Assembly (NCBI GenBank): GCA_025999255.1
Contig: BNXB01000025.1
Coordinates: 1-18,755, forward strand
Length of the DNA stretch: 18,755 nucleotides
Reading direction: 5' to 3'
From: Bacteroidia bacterium
GTDB taxonomy: Bacteria > Bacteroidota > Bacteroidia > Bacteroidales > Azobacteroidaceae
Shown here: positions 7,819 to 15,892 of the stretch, in pieces
How the letters are laid out: each line of letters starts with the position of its first letter
How positions within the stretch are numbered: position 1 is the stretch's first letter
The notes under the pieces: model-generated
Database searches by the model: none
What the model saw: only the letters and a program-made list of their open reading frames with translations
Told to the model about the DNA's origin: nothing
Program-made: the position numbers and the translations under genes

Positions 7819-10800
7819 ATGAGGAATCTGATTGTTCTTTTTTTGTCTCTTTTTGTGACATCGGCAAATGTTCTCGCATATAATTTGCGGCAGTTGTCGA
7901 GCAGCGAAGGTTTGTCCAACAGCGCTATTTTGTCCATGTGTCAGGATAGCGACGGCTTCATGTTATTTGGTTCTGTTGACGGATTGAATCTCTATGATGG
8001 AAATAACATTCAGATTCTTAAGCCTACATTGAATAATCCCAATAACCTGCTTGGGAACATGATTAATATCATACGGGAGGCTGAGCCGGGAATTTTGTGG
8101 ATTGGAACTAATTTTGGACTTAACAGGTATGATAAGAGAACCCGGATTATTGAATATTTTAATGAATTCCGTGGAAATATGCTTGCTCAAACGAAAGATC
8201 ACCGCATTTTTATTTTCAATGAAAATTATCAGATTGAATATTATAATCCTCAGGAAAAGAAGTTTATCAGTATTCCTTTTCCGGATGTAAAGAAGACGGA
8301 CTTGATGAATTATTTCATAGATGGAAATAATGTGTTGTGGATTTTTAATATTGATGGTAACATCCGGAATTTTCAATTGTCATTTGATAGTGATAAACTC
8401 CCTGAATTCGAACTTCTGAATAATTTTACTCATAAATACCCGGTCAGATATTGTTTTCAGAACGATGGAAGCGCCTGTATTATTGATGATAATGGAGATT
8501 TATATGATTTGGATTTAATGACTCTCCGGAAAAATTTTGTCAAAAACATACAGGATGAGATAATGAAGAGTGGGAATATTTCTAGCGTGATCCGGGATGG
8601 AAATGATTATTTTGTGGGTTTTAATACGAATGGTTTGATTCGTTTGGTCTATACTCCCGAATCTGTGATCAAATATAAAACCGAACGGATTGGAATTCAT
8701 TGCGGTGTGTTTTGTTTGCAAAAGGATAAAAATCAAGACATTATTTGGATTGGAACGGATGGACAGGGAGTTTACATGATGTCGAGGGATGCTTATTCTA
8801 TCTATTCTTATACATTCAAAGATTTGCCTTATGATGTACAGAAGCCGGTAAGAGCCTTGTTTTTGGATGAAGATAACGCTCTCTGGATTGGTACAAGAGA
8901 TGATGGAATTATTTATATCCGCGATTTTGATCCTAAGAAAGATTTGAAAGATAGCAGGACAGAGGTTTTTACCTCTTTTAATAGCGCTCTTGTTAATAAT
9001 TCAAACTATGTTTTTGTGCCGAGCCGGCACAATCTGGTATGGATAGGAGGGGACGGTCCGGGAATCAATTATTATTCCTATAAAGAGAAAAAGATTAAAA
9101 TATTACCTTCTGATATCGATCGGAAAATTCAGCATGTCCATTCTATTGCTGAAGTCAGTGATAGCGTACTTTGGATTGCAACCGGAGGAAACGGGTTTTA
9201 TAGAGCGGTGATTTCGGGAGGCGATAATCCCCGGATTGTTTCCGTCAGGCAATTCCTGTTCGTTGAAAAAACGGAAAAAATGAACAACCACTTTTTTTCA
9301 ACTTATCAGGAAAATGACAGCATCCTATGGATTGGCAGCCGTGGGTATGGATTGATACGAATGAATTTACATGCTGATAATTACAGGATTATCAGGATTC
9401 AAAAAGACAATACCGAAACCATCAATGATATTTTGTGTATTCATCGTGACGTAAAGGGAAATTTATGGTTTGGAAGTAGCTTCGGGATTACACGGTTAAT
9501 TGAATATGCGGATACGGTTGTTTATAAGAATTATAATGAAATAGACGGTTTGCCTAACAATACGGTACATGGTATTCTCGAAGATAACAGGGGGTTTTTA
9601 TGGTTGAGTACCAATCGTGGGGTGGTCGAATTTGATCCTGAAAAAGAAAATTTTAAAACATTTGATCATCGTTCGGGCTTGAAAGTGACGGAATTTACAG
9701 ATGGAGCTTATTATAAGGATGAAAAATCCGGAGCATTGTTCTGGGGCGGGACAAACGGATTTGTAAACGTTACAACCGATTTGTTTGTCGAAAAACCATT
9801 TGTTCCGAAGATCTATTTTACAAAATTGAGAATTTATGAAGACGAACATAATTTGTTTGATCATATGCATGGTTCGGGAGATAACAGTTATTTGCAACTG
9901 AAATACGATCAGAATTTTTTCTCTGTCTCTTTTATCGCAGTTGACTATATCAATGGACGGAATTGTAATTATTCCTACAATCTGGAATATTTCGACGACA
10001 AATGGATTAGTCAGGGGAATATGAATGAAGTATCTTTTACCAAAGTTCCTCCGGGCGAATATATCCTTCATGTCCGCTGTGATAATGGAAATAAGGAATT
10101 AACCGCAGAAATCTATTCTTTAAAAATCAAAATCTTACCTCCCTGGTATTTGTCTTTTTGGGCAAAATGTTTTTATGTGGTTTCTGTTCTTGTTATTTTG
10201 TATGTATTTATCCGGACTACCCGTAAGCGATATGTTCGTAAGCGTGAAGCCATGCTGGAAAGATTAAATCAAAAGCAGAAGGAGGACGTTTACGAATCAA
10301 AACTCCGTTTTTTTACCAATGTTACTCATGAATTTTGTACTCCGTTAACCCTCATACATGGCCCTTGCGACCGGATAGTTTCGTACTCGGGTTCCGATTC
10401 TTTTGTGAAGAAATATGCTTCTCTGATTATGAAGAATGCCGAGCGGCTCAATTCTCTGATTCAGGAACTGATAGAATTCCGGCGTATTGAAACCGGACAT
10501 AAATCTTGTGTGATTGAGAGCCTGAATATTTCCGATTTTTCCGGAAATATAGCAGATTCGTTTATGGATTGGTCTGAGACGAAAAAGATCAATTTTATTG
10601 TCAATATTGCTGATGGTATTTGTTGGAATACGGATGCCGGCTGTTTTTCCAAAATATTGATTAATCTGTTGTCCAATGCATTCAAATATACTCCGGATGA
10701 AGGAGAAATCAAATTGGATGTATATTTGATTGGAAAAAAGTTGAAAATTCTTGTTTATAATACGGGAAAAGGAATAAAGGAGAAAGATATTCCGCTGATA

Positions 10801-11871
10801 TTTGACCGTTATAGTGTCCTGGAAAATTTTGAAAAGCAAACGAAAAGAGGCCTTTCATCCCGGAATGGATTAGGATTGGCTATCTGCCATAATATGGTGC
10901 AATTACTTGAGGGAGAAATTGTAGTTCAGAGTGTTCCTGACGGATACACTGAATTTCAGGTACTGTTACCTCAACTTGAAGGTGATAATAATGTGACAAA
11001 AATAGAAGCCATGGATGAACTTCCGGTAATTTTACCGGTATATGAAAGCGAAAGGCCATTAGTAGAAGTGGGGCATAATAAATATATCAAGTCCCGTCCT
11101 ACAATTATGATTGTCGATGACGAACCTGAAATGCTTTGGTTTATATCGGAGATTTTCACGGAACATTATAATGTTATTCCAATCGAATATCCTGAAATGG
11201 TAAAAAATGCAATCGAAGAGATACAACCCGATTTGATAATCTCCGATATTATGATGCCGAAGATGGATGGAATTACCCTGATGAAACAAATCAAAGCGGG
11301 TAAACGTACAGCACACATTCCGTTCATATTGCTTTCCGCAAAAAATACACCGGAAGAACAGACGGAAGGAATTGCATCCGGAGCTGAAATATATATTGCG
11401 AAACCTTTCAATGTGAATTATGTAAAATCTGTGGTAAACAGGTTGTTAAAACGTCAGGACGATTTGAAGGATTATTACAATTCGGTCGTCAGCGCCTTCC
11501 AGTTTACGGAAGGCAAATACCTTCACAAAGAGGATAAACGGTTTTTTGATAAAATAATTAATGTTATAGGGGACAACATTACTTCTCCCGAATTTTCGAG
11601 AGAACAACTGGCCGGAAAGCTAGGACTTAGTACCCGCCATTTGTACCGGAAAATGAAAAAAATCACGGATAAAACTCCAGCCGATCTGATTAAAGAATAC
11701 CGGTTGGTAATAGTAGAAAAATTACTTTTAACGACTCAGTTTTCTGTAGATGAAATTATGTACAAAGCCGGTTTTTCCAACCGTGGAAATTTTTACAGGA
11801 TGTTTTCTCAATTGTATGGTATGACACCGAAAAAATACAGGGAAACGAAAACAAAAGAACTACAATCCTAG
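7819..11871 (+). CDS. Hybrid two-component system sensor/regulator (HTCS), AraC-type output
   Basis: I choose ATG 7819 (1350 residues), which begins a signal peptide (MRNLIVLFLSLFVTSANVLA); the longer frame needs a TTG at 7789. The periplasmic part has many Reg_prop propeller repeats, recognisable as LWIGT-type motifs (for example ILWIGTNFGL, IIWIGTDGQG, ALWIGTRDDG, ILWIGSRGYG), then a Y_Y_Y domain at about 695-773 and one membrane span at about 776-800. Inside follow HisKA with phospho-acceptor His837 (NVTHEFCTPLTLI), HATPase_c with Asn949/Asn953, NTGKGI and GLGLAI, a receiver with Asp1100/Asp1101, phospho-acceptor Asp1143 and Lys1195, and an AraC domain with two HTH units (about 1255-1345). 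Such proteins bind a specific oligosaccharide in the periplasm and activate the adjacent PUL. It is divergent from the susC-like gene. The H-box Arg is replaced by Cys (HEFCTPLT), which is unusual. Confidence 0.96.
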   Translation: MRNLIVLFLSLFVTSANVLAYNLRQLSSSEGLSNSAILSMCQDSDGFMLFGSVDGLNLYDGNNIQILKPTLNNPNNLLGNMINIIREAEPGILWIGTNFGLNRYDKRTRIIEYFNEFRGNMLAQTKDHRIFIFNENYQIEYYNPQEKKFISIPFPDVKKTDLMNYFIDGNNVLWIFNIDGNIRNFQLSFDSDKLPEFELLNNFTHKYPVRYCFQNDGSACIIDDNGDLYDLDLMTLRKNFVKNIQDEIMKSGNISSVIRDGNDYFVGFNTNGLIRLVYTPESVIKYKTERIGIHCGVFCLQKDKNQDIIWIGTDGQGVYMMSRDAYSIYSYTFKDLPYDVQKPVRALFLDEDNALWIGTRDDGIIYIRDFDPKKDLKDSRTEVFTSFNSALVNNSNYVFVPSRHNLVWIGGDGPGINYYSYKEKKIKILPSDIDRKIQHVHSIAEVSDSVLWIATGGNGFYRAVISGGDNPRIVSVRQFLFVEKTEKMNNHFFSTYQENDSILWIGSRGYGLIRMNLHADNYRIIRIQKDNTETINDILCIHRDVKGNLWFGSSFGITRLIEYADTVVYKNYNEIDGLPNNTVHGILEDNRGFLWLSTNRGVVEFDPEKENFKTFDHRSGLKVTEFTDGAYYKDEKSGALFWGGTNGFVNVTTDLFVEKPFVPKIYFTKLRIYEDEHNLFDHMHGSGDNSYLQLKYDQNFFSVSFIAVDYINGRNCNYSYNLEYFDDKWISQGNMNEVSFTKVPPGEYILHVRCDNGNKELTAEIYSLKIKILPPWYLSFWAKCFYVVSVLVILYVFIRTTRKRYVRKREAMLERLNQKQKEDVYESKLRFFTNVTHEFCTPLTLIHGPCDRIVSYSGSDSFVKKYASLIMKNAERLNSLIQELIEFRRIETGHKSCVIESLNISDFSGNIADSFMDWSETKKINFIVNIADGICWNTDAGCFSKILINLLSNAFKYTPDEGEIKLDVYLIGKKLKILVYNTGKGIKEKDIPLIFDRYSVLENFEKQTKRGLSSRNGLGLAICHNMVQLLEGEIVVQSVPDGYTEFQVLLPQLEGDNNVTKIEAMDELPVILPVYESERPLVEVGHNKYIKSRPTIMIVDDEPEMLWFISEIFTEHYNVIPIEYPEMVKNAIEEIQPDLIISDIMMPKMDGITLMKQIKAGKRTAHIPFILLSAKNTPEEQTEGIASGAEIYIAKPFNVNYVKSVVNRLLKRQDDLKDYYNSVVSAFQFTEGKYLHKEDKRFFDKIINVIGDNITSPEFSREQLAGKLGLSTRHLYRKMKKITDKTPADLIKEYRLVIVEKLLLTTQFSVDEIMYKAGFSNRGNFYRMFSQLYGMTPKKYRETKTKELQS

Positions 11872-11880
11872 TTCCATTTC

Positions 11881-11892
11881 GCTGCAAAGATA
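11881..11892 (-). promoter_or_regulatory. Promoter-like box pointing antisense into the HTCS gene 3' end
   Basis: On the minus strand this reads TATCTTTGCAGC, the same extended -7 pattern seen in front of rpsL and the susC-like gene. It lies 10 bp after the HTCS stop and points back into that gene. No TTG is found at the proper -33 distance and no gene lies downstream in this direction, so it may be non-functional or produce a short antisense RNA. Confidence 0.25.
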
Positions 11893-11951
11893 GAATTTTC
11901 TTTCCGGGTTGAAGATTTTTCTCCGGTCGTTAAAAAACTTCAATAATTTAA

Positions 11952-11986
11952 TTGTATAATCCAATAATTATCCGTACCTTTGCAGC
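11952..11986 (+). promoter_or_regulatory. rpsL operon promoter P1
   Basis: TTG at 11952-11954, 20 bp spacer, then TACCTTTG at 11975-11982 followed by CAGC: a full match to the Bacteroides -33/-7 consensus. Transcription would start near 11988, giving an approximately 134-nt leader before rpsL. Confidence 0.7.
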
Positions 11987-12025
11987 GTTTTGGCGCAAAA
12001 AATAGTGAAAATTATTTGATAATTG

Positions 12026-12060
12026 TTTGGGTTTTCAATAATTATAGCTAATTTTGCAGC
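12026..12060 (+). promoter_or_regulatory. rpsL operon promoter P2
   Basis: TTTG at 12026-12029, 19 bp spacer, then TAATTTTG at 12049-12056 followed by CAGC. It lies 74 bp downstream of P1 and predicts a start near 12062, leaving an approximately 60-nt leader. Tandem promoters are plausible for a highly expressed ribosomal operon. Confidence 0.68.
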
Positions 12061-12121
12061 CCAATTTGTATCATTGAGAAAAATTAACAAAAGTCGAATT
12101 TAAGAATTTAAAGTTCAAAAA

Positions 12122-12532
12122 ATGCCTACGATTCAACAATTAGTAAGAAAAGGAAGGACGACAATTGTGGAGAAAGGTAAGTCTCCTGCGCTCGATGCAT
12201 GTCCTCAAAGACGTGGTGTTTGTGTGCGGGTTTATACCACTACTCCTAAAAAACCGAATTCCGCTATGCGTAAAGTGGCTCGTGTACGTTTGACAAGCAT
12301 GAAGGAAGTGAACGCTTACATTCCGGGTGAAGGTCATAACTTGCAGGAACACTCTATTGTATTGGTAAGAGGTGGTCGTGTAAAAGACCTTCCGGGAGTT
12401 CGTTACCACATTGTACGCGGAACTTTGGATACTGCCGGGGTAAACGGTCGTACTCAAAGACGTTCCAAATACGGTGCAAAACGTCCTAAACCGGGAGCTG
12501 CTACAGCTGCTACAAAAGGTAAAAAGAAATAA
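12122..12532 (+). CDS. rpsL: 30S ribosomal protein uS12
   Basis: The 136-residue protein is a full uS12, the decoding-centre protein of the small subunit. The signature [19 protein letters not shown] (residues 40-58) and [28 protein letters not shown] are present. Lys43, Lys44 and Lys88 are intact, so none of the classic streptomycin-resistance substitutions is seen; Asp89, the target of RimO methylthiolation in other bacteria, is also kept. The lysine-rich tail ([10 protein letters not shown]) extends beyond the E. coli protein. There is no Shine-Dalgarno, only an A-rich leader, as usual in Bacteroidota. First gene of the ribosomal operon, behind two tandem promoters. Confidence 0.99.
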   Translation: MPTIQQLVRKGRTTIVEKGKSPALDACPQRRGVCVRVYTTTPKKPNSAMRKVARVRLTSMKEVNAYIPGEGHNLQEHSIVLVRGGRVKDLPGVRYHIVRGTLDTAGVNGRTQRRSKYGAKRPKPGAATAATKGKKK

Positions 12533-12566
12533 TTATTAATCAAGTTTTTTGGATAAAGCTATAATA

Positions 12567-12640
12567 GAATGAAAAAATGAACGAATTAAAAAATGAAAAA
12601 AATATTGTTTTCATTTTTTTCATTACTTCATTCTTTCATT
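12567..12640. repeat. AATGAAA-type iterated inverted repeat, rpsL-rpsG gap
   Basis: Left part (12568-12603) repeats AATGAAA-like units; right part (12606-12640) repeats the complement (TTTCATT-like). The two halves can fold into an imperfect stem of about 30 bp around a loop near 12602-12606. It begins 35 bp after the rpsL stop. The repeat is A-rich on one arm and T-rich on the other, without a GC stem, so it is not a standard terminator, and rpsG must be transcribed through it. Confidence 0.65.
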
Positions 12641-12659
12641 AAAAAGAGCGGTTGAGTAA

Positions 12660-12695
12660 ATGAGTTCGGAGGAATTCGTTGAAGACACAGAATGA
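12660..12695 (+). CDS. Possible 11-codon leader mini-ORF upstream of rpsG (first)
   Basis: ATG 12660 opens [11 protein letters not shown] and stops at TGA 12693-12695. The stop overlaps the next mini-ORF as TGATG. It lies right after the inverted repeat and is too short for ordinary gene finding. Translation is speculative; the support is the overlapping chain leading to rpsG. Confidence 0.2.
   Translation: MSSEEFVEDTE
12668..12672 (+). promoter_or_regulatory. GGAGG motif upstream of an alternative TTG start of rpsG
   Basis: GGAGG is followed after 6 bp by an in-frame TTG (12679) that would extend uS7 by 16 residues ([16 protein letters not shown]). Shine-Dalgarno sites are rare in this phylum, so this may be chance. 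The family's usual N-terminus MRKxKPKKR favours ATG 12727. Confidence 0.25.
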
Positions 12696-12730
12696 TGGCA
12701 ACCAAGAACGAAATTTTAAGAAAACAATGA
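12695..12730 (+). CDS. Possible 11-codon leader mini-ORF overlapping rpsG start (second)
   Basis: ATG 12695 opens [11 protein letters not shown] and ends at TGA 12728-12730, which overlaps the rpsG start codon as ATGA. Ribosomes finishing it could re-initiate on rpsG. No homology is claimed; it may be a coincidence. Confidence 0.22.
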   Translation: MATKNEILRKQ

Positions 12731-13203
12731 GAAAGACGAAACCAAAAAAGAGACAGATCCTTCCGGATCCTGTTTTTGGAGATACAAAGGTTACAAAGTT
12801 TGTTAACCATTTAATGTATGACGGCAAGAAAAGTATTGCCTTTGAGATTTTTTATACTGCTTTAAATAATGTAAAAGCGAAACTACCAAACGAAGAAAAA
12901 TCTCCTCTCGAAATTTGGAAACAAGCATTGGATAATATCACTCCGCTTGTTGAAGTAAAATCCCGCCGTATTGGTGGCGCTACATTCCAGGTTCCTACAG
13001 AAATTCGTCCCGATCGTAAAGAATCGGTGTCAATGAAAAATATGATTGCATTCTCCCGTAAAAGAGGAGGTAAATCAATGGCAGATAAACTGGCTGCTGA
13101 AATCGTTGATGCTTTCAACAACCAAGGTGGCGCCTTCAAGAGAAAAGAAGATATGCACCGTATGGCTGAAGCTAACCGTGCATTTGCACATTTCAGATTT
13201 TAA
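12727..13203 (+). CDS. rpsG: 30S ribosomal protein uS7
   Basis: I choose ATG 12727 (158 residues), which gives the standard family start [19 protein letters not shown]; an upstream in-frame TTG at 12679 would add 16 atypical residues. uS7 nucleates assembly of the 3' (head) domain of 16S rRNA and lines the E site. Conserved stretches are [36 protein letters not shown] and [16 protein letters not shown]. In E. coli, S7 represses its own operon by binding the S12-S7 intercistronic mRNA; here that gap carries an inverted repeat and two coupled mini-ORFs, so an analogous control is conceivable but not shown. Confidence 0.98.
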   Translation: MRKTKPKKRQILPDPVFGDTKVTKFVNHLMYDGKKSIAFEIFYTALNNVKAKLPNEEKSPLEIWKQALDNITPLVEVKSRRIGGATFQVPTEIRPDRKESVSMKNMIAFSRKRGGKSMADKLAAEIVDAFNNQGGAFKRKEDMHRMAEANRAFAHFRF

Positions 13204-13229
13204 TTTAAAATTAAAAAAACTAAAAAACT

Positions 13230-13297
13230 AAAAAAATGAAAGCAATGAAAAAATGAAAACAATAATTTTTTCATTTTCTTGATTCTTTCATTTTCTT
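13230..13297. repeat. AATGAAA-type iterated inverted repeat, rpsG-fusA gap
   Basis: The left part contains AAAATGAAAG and AAAAAATGAAAA; the right part contains their complements TTTTCATTTT-type units, with a loop near 13260-13265. An inner and an outer stem of about 10-12 bp each can form. It fills most of the 106-bp gap and ends 12 bp before fusA. The unit resembles that of the rpsL-rpsG gap. Confidence 0.65.
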
Positions 13298-13309
13298 AAT
13301 TACAAAAAA

Positions 13310-15439
13310 ATGGCAAAAAGTTCAGATCAATTACTGAAATTTACAAGAAATATCGGTATCATGGCGCACATTGATGCCGGAAAAACAACAACGTCCGAAC
13401 GTGTTCTGTATTATACGGGATTGACCCATAAAATCGGAGAAGTTCACGACGGCGCTGCTACTATGGACTGGATGGAGCAGGAGCAGGAACGTGGTATTAC
13501 CATCACTTCCGCTGCGACTACAGCTAACTGGAAATATAATGGCGAAACTTATAAAATCAATTTGATAGATACTCCGGGACACGTTGACTTCACAGTGGAA
13601 GTAGAACGTTCCCTTCGTATCCTTGATGGCGCTGTCGCTACCTTCTGCGCCGTAGGTGGCGTAGAGCCCCAGTCCGAAACCGTATGGCGTCAGGCTGATA
13701 AATACAATGTTCCCCGCATTGGTTATGTGAATAAAATGGACCGTTCGGGAGCAAACTTTTTTGAAGTGGTACGTCAATTAAAAGACGTATTGGGAGCTAA
13801 TCCTTGTCCTATCCAAATTCCAATCGGAGAAGAAGAAAAATTCCGTGGAATTGTGGATCTGATAGCTATGAAAGCTTATTTTTGGCACGATGAAACAATG
13901 GGCGCCGATTATTCCGTTGAAGAAATTCCAATGGATGTACTTTCTGAAGCTGAAGAATGGAGAGATAAAATGCTTGAAACTTTGGCCGAATGTGACGATG
14001 TTTTGATGGAAAAATATTTTGACGATCCTTCTACAATTACAGAGGAAGAAATTCATGCTGCTATCCGTAAAGGAACTTTGGCTATGCAGATCAATCCTAT
14101 GATTTGCGGATCGTCTTTCAAAAATAAAGGAGTACAATGTTTGTTGAACTGCGTTTGCGCTTATCTGCCAAGTCCAGTGGATACTCCGGCCATTATAGGT
14201 ACGGATCCTGATGATCCGGATAAGGCGATTGAACGTCATCCGAGTTCAAGCGAACCTTTCTGTGCCCTGGCTTTCAAAATTGCAACCGACCCTTATGTGG
14301 GACGTTTGTGTTTTTTCCGTGTTTATTCGGGAGAACTTGAAGCCGGTTCGTATGTTTATAATACCCGTTCCGGAAAAAAAGAAAGGATCTCGCGTTTATT
14401 CCAGATGCATTCCAACAAACAAAATCCGAAAGAATTTATCGGTTGTGGTGATATCGGTGCAGGCGTAGGTTTTAAAGATATCCGTACGGGAGATACTTTG
14501 TGCAGTGAAGATCATCCGATTGTATTGGAATCAATGGATTTCCCCGAACCGGTTATCGGTATTGCCGTTGAACCTAAGACTCAGAAAGACCTGGATAAAC
14601 TGGGTATAGGACTTGGTAAACTCGCGGAAGAAGATCCGACATTTACTGTTAGAACCGATGAAGAAACAGGTCAAACCGTTATTTCGGGAATGGGCGAGCT
14701 TCACCTCGAAATTATTATCGATCGTCTGAAACGTGAATTCAAAGTAGAATGTAACCAGGGACGTCCGCAGGTTTCTTACAAAGAAGCTATTTCTAAAGCG
14801 GTTGAATTGCGTGAAACTTATAAAAAGCAAACTGGTGGTCGTGGTAAATATGCCGATATGATTGTCCGCGTAGAACCGGCCGACGCCGATTTTGAAGGTG
14901 AATTGCAATTCGTGGACGAAGTAAAAGGCGGTAATATCCCGAAAGAATATGTACCTTCTATTCAAAAAGGGTTCCAGCGTGCTATGAAGAATGGCGTGCT
15001 TGCCGGATATGCCTTGGATAAGTTGAAGGTAACCGTAATTGATGGTTCTTACCACGCTGTCGACTCCGACCAGTTGTCGTTCGAAATTTGTGCTATCCAG
15101 GCATTTAAGAGCGCTGCTGAAAAAGCAGGCCCGGTTTTGAAGGAACCTATCATGAGACTGGAAGTCGTTACTCCGGAAGAAAGTATGGGCGACGTAATTG
15201 GTGACTTAAACAAACGTCGTGGCCAGGTGGAAGGTATGGATAGCAGTCGTACGGGAGCGCGTATCGTAAAGGCAAAAGTTCCGCTGTCTGAAATGTTCGG
15301 TTATGTAACATCTTTACGTACAATTACTTCCGGTCGCGCTACAAGCACTATGTCTTTCTCCCACTACGAAGAAGTATCTCCTTCGGTAGCAAGACAAGTA
15401 CTGACAGAAGTTAAAGGACGTGTAGATTTGATAAAATAA
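13310..15439 (+). CDS. fusA: Translation elongation factor G
   Basis: The 709-residue protein is a complete canonical EF-G, the GTPase that drives translocation and, with RRF, ribosome recycling. GTPase motifs are intact: P-loop [10 protein letters not shown] (19-28), RGIT (61-64), DTPGH with catalytic His91 (87-91) and NKMD (141-144). Domain II follows ([17 protein letters not shown]), then domain III ([19 protein letters not shown]), domain IV with the loop [21 protein letters not shown], and domain V ([22 protein letters not shown]). Its place in the str cluster and its intact GTPase motifs mark it as the housekeeping copy, not the divergent fusA2-type paralogue known from Bacteroides. No tuf gene follows; rpsJ does, 136 bp on. 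It has no Shine-Dalgarno. Confidence 0.99.
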   Translation: MAKSSDQLLKFTRNIGIMAHIDAGKTTTSERVLYYTGLTHKIGEVHDGAATMDWMEQEQERGITITSAATTANWKYNGETYKINLIDTPGHVDFTVEVERSLRILDGAVATFCAVGGVEPQSETVWRQADKYNVPRIGYVNKMDRSGANFFEVVRQLKDVLGANPCPIQIPIGEEEKFRGIVDLIAMKAYFWHDETMGADYSVEEIPMDVLSEAEEWRDKMLETLAECDDVLMEKYFDDPSTITEEEIHAAIRKGTLAMQINPMICGSSFKNKGVQCLLNCVCAYLPSPVDTPAIIGTDPDDPDKAIERHPSSSEPFCALAFKIATDPYVGRLCFFRVYSGELEAGSYVYNTRSGKKERISRLFQMHSNKQNPKEFIGCGDIGAGVGFKDIRTGDTLCSEDHPIVLESMDFPEPVIGIAVEPKTQKDLDKLGIGLGKLAEEDPTFTVRTDEETGQTVISGMGELHLEIIIDRLKREFKVECNQGRPQVSYKEAISKAVELRETYKKQTGGRGKYADMIVRVEPADADFEGELQFVDEVKGGNIPKEYVPSIQKGFQRAMKNGVLAGYALDKLKVTVIDGSYHAVDSDQLSFEICAIQAFKSAAEKAGPVLKEPIMRLEVVTPEESMGDVIGDLNKRRGQVEGMDSSRTGARIVKAKVPLSEMFGYVTSLRTITSGRATSTMSFSHYEEVSPSVARQVLTEVKGRVDLIK

Positions 15440-15456
15440 AAAAGTAATAAGTTCTG

Positions 15457-15493
15457 AGTTTTAAGTTCTGATTTTTTTTTTGAACTTAAAACT
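15457..15493. repeat. 12-bp perfect inverted repeat after fusA
   Basis: Arms 15457-15468 and 15482-15493 (AGTTTTAAGTTC and its complement) flank a 13-nt T-rich loop. It lies 17 bp after the fusA stop. There is no T-run after the right arm, so intrinsic termination on the plus strand is unlikely. The arm sequence is the complement of the heptamer array at 15536-15563 and could pair with it as an alternative. Confidence 0.75.
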
Positions 15494-15535
15494 TGGAAAT
15501 AAGATAGGGAGAGGAAATGGCTCTTTTCCTGATTC

Positions 15536-15563
15536 TTAAAACTTAAAACTTAAAACTTAAAAT
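15536..15563 (+). repeat. Tandem heptamer array (TTAAAAC x3 plus TTAAAAT)
   Basis: Four head-to-tail 7-bp units: 15536-15542, 15543-15549 and 15550-15556 are identical TTAAAAC, and 15557-15563 is TTAAAAT. The array ends 12 bp before the rpsJ start, so it forms part of the rpsJ translation-initiation region. The complement of the unit occurs in the inverted repeat at 15457-15468. Confidence 0.85.
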
Positions 15564-15575
15564 TTATAAAAAACA

Positions 15576-15881
15576 ATGAGCCAAAAAATTAGAATTAAAC
15601 TGAAGTCTTACGATTATAATCTGGTGGACAAGTCTGCTGAAAAAATCGTAAAAACAGTAAAGGCAACGGGAGCTGTGGTCAGCGGGCCAATTCCATTGCC
15701 GACTCACAAACGTATTTTCACGGTGAACCGTGCAACATTCGTAAACAAAAAATCACGTGAACAGTTCGAACTTTCGTCTTACAAACGTCTGATCGATATT
15801 TACAGTTCAACGGCAAAAACGGTCGATGCCCTGATGAAGCTGGAATTACCAAGCGGAGTAGAGGTCGAAATAAAGGTGTAA
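15576..15881 (+). CDS. rpsJ: 30S ribosomal protein uS10 (NusE)
   Basis: The 101-residue protein is full-length uS10, a 3'-domain small-subunit protein that also acts as NusE in transcription antitermination and in coupling to NusG. Typical stretches are [50 protein letters not shown] and [11 protein letters not shown]. In many bacteria rpsJ opens a separate S10 operon; here it follows fusA on the same strand with no recognisable TAnnTTTG promoter in the 136-bp gap, so the str and S10 groups are probably one transcript. The upstream region is a heptamer array with an A-rich stretch and no Shine-Dalgarno. Confidence 0.99.
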   Translation: MSQKIRIKLKSYDYNLVDKSAEKIVKTVKATGAVVSGPIPLPTHKRIFTVNRATFVNKKSREQFELSSYKRLIDIYSSTAKTVDALMKLELPSGVEVEIKV

Positions 15882-15892
15882 TGAAAATAATG

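Noticed and set aside
9598..10071. Long minus-strand open frames inside the HTCS gene (also 10345-10839 and 7963-8376).
   Set aside because: They are shadows of an obviously coding plus-strand gene, have no recognisable domain, and no independent promoter.
11911..11941. Possible terminator hairpin between the HTCS gene and rpsL (GAAGATTTTT ... AAAAAACTTC).
   Set aside because: The stem is AT-rich with a mismatch and has no T-run after it, so it is too weak to call.
12567..12640. Intrinsic terminator between rpsL and rpsG.
   Set aside because: The stem is almost entirely A-T and the essential downstream genes have no visible promoter of their own, so termination here is unlikely.
14531..15055. 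Minus-strand open frame inside fusA (also 13331-13777 and 13778-14239).
   Set aside because: Antisense shadow of a highly conserved coding sequence with biased codon use.
13310..15439. EF-G as the divergent GTPase-independent EF-G2 of Bacteroides.
   Set aside because: All GTPase motifs, including DTPGH and NKMD, are intact and the gene lies in the str cluster.
15536..15563. Short tandem repeats as a possible CRISPR or VNTR locus.
   Set aside because: Units are 7 bp with no spacers, so CRISPR is excluded; it is described as a heptamer array.
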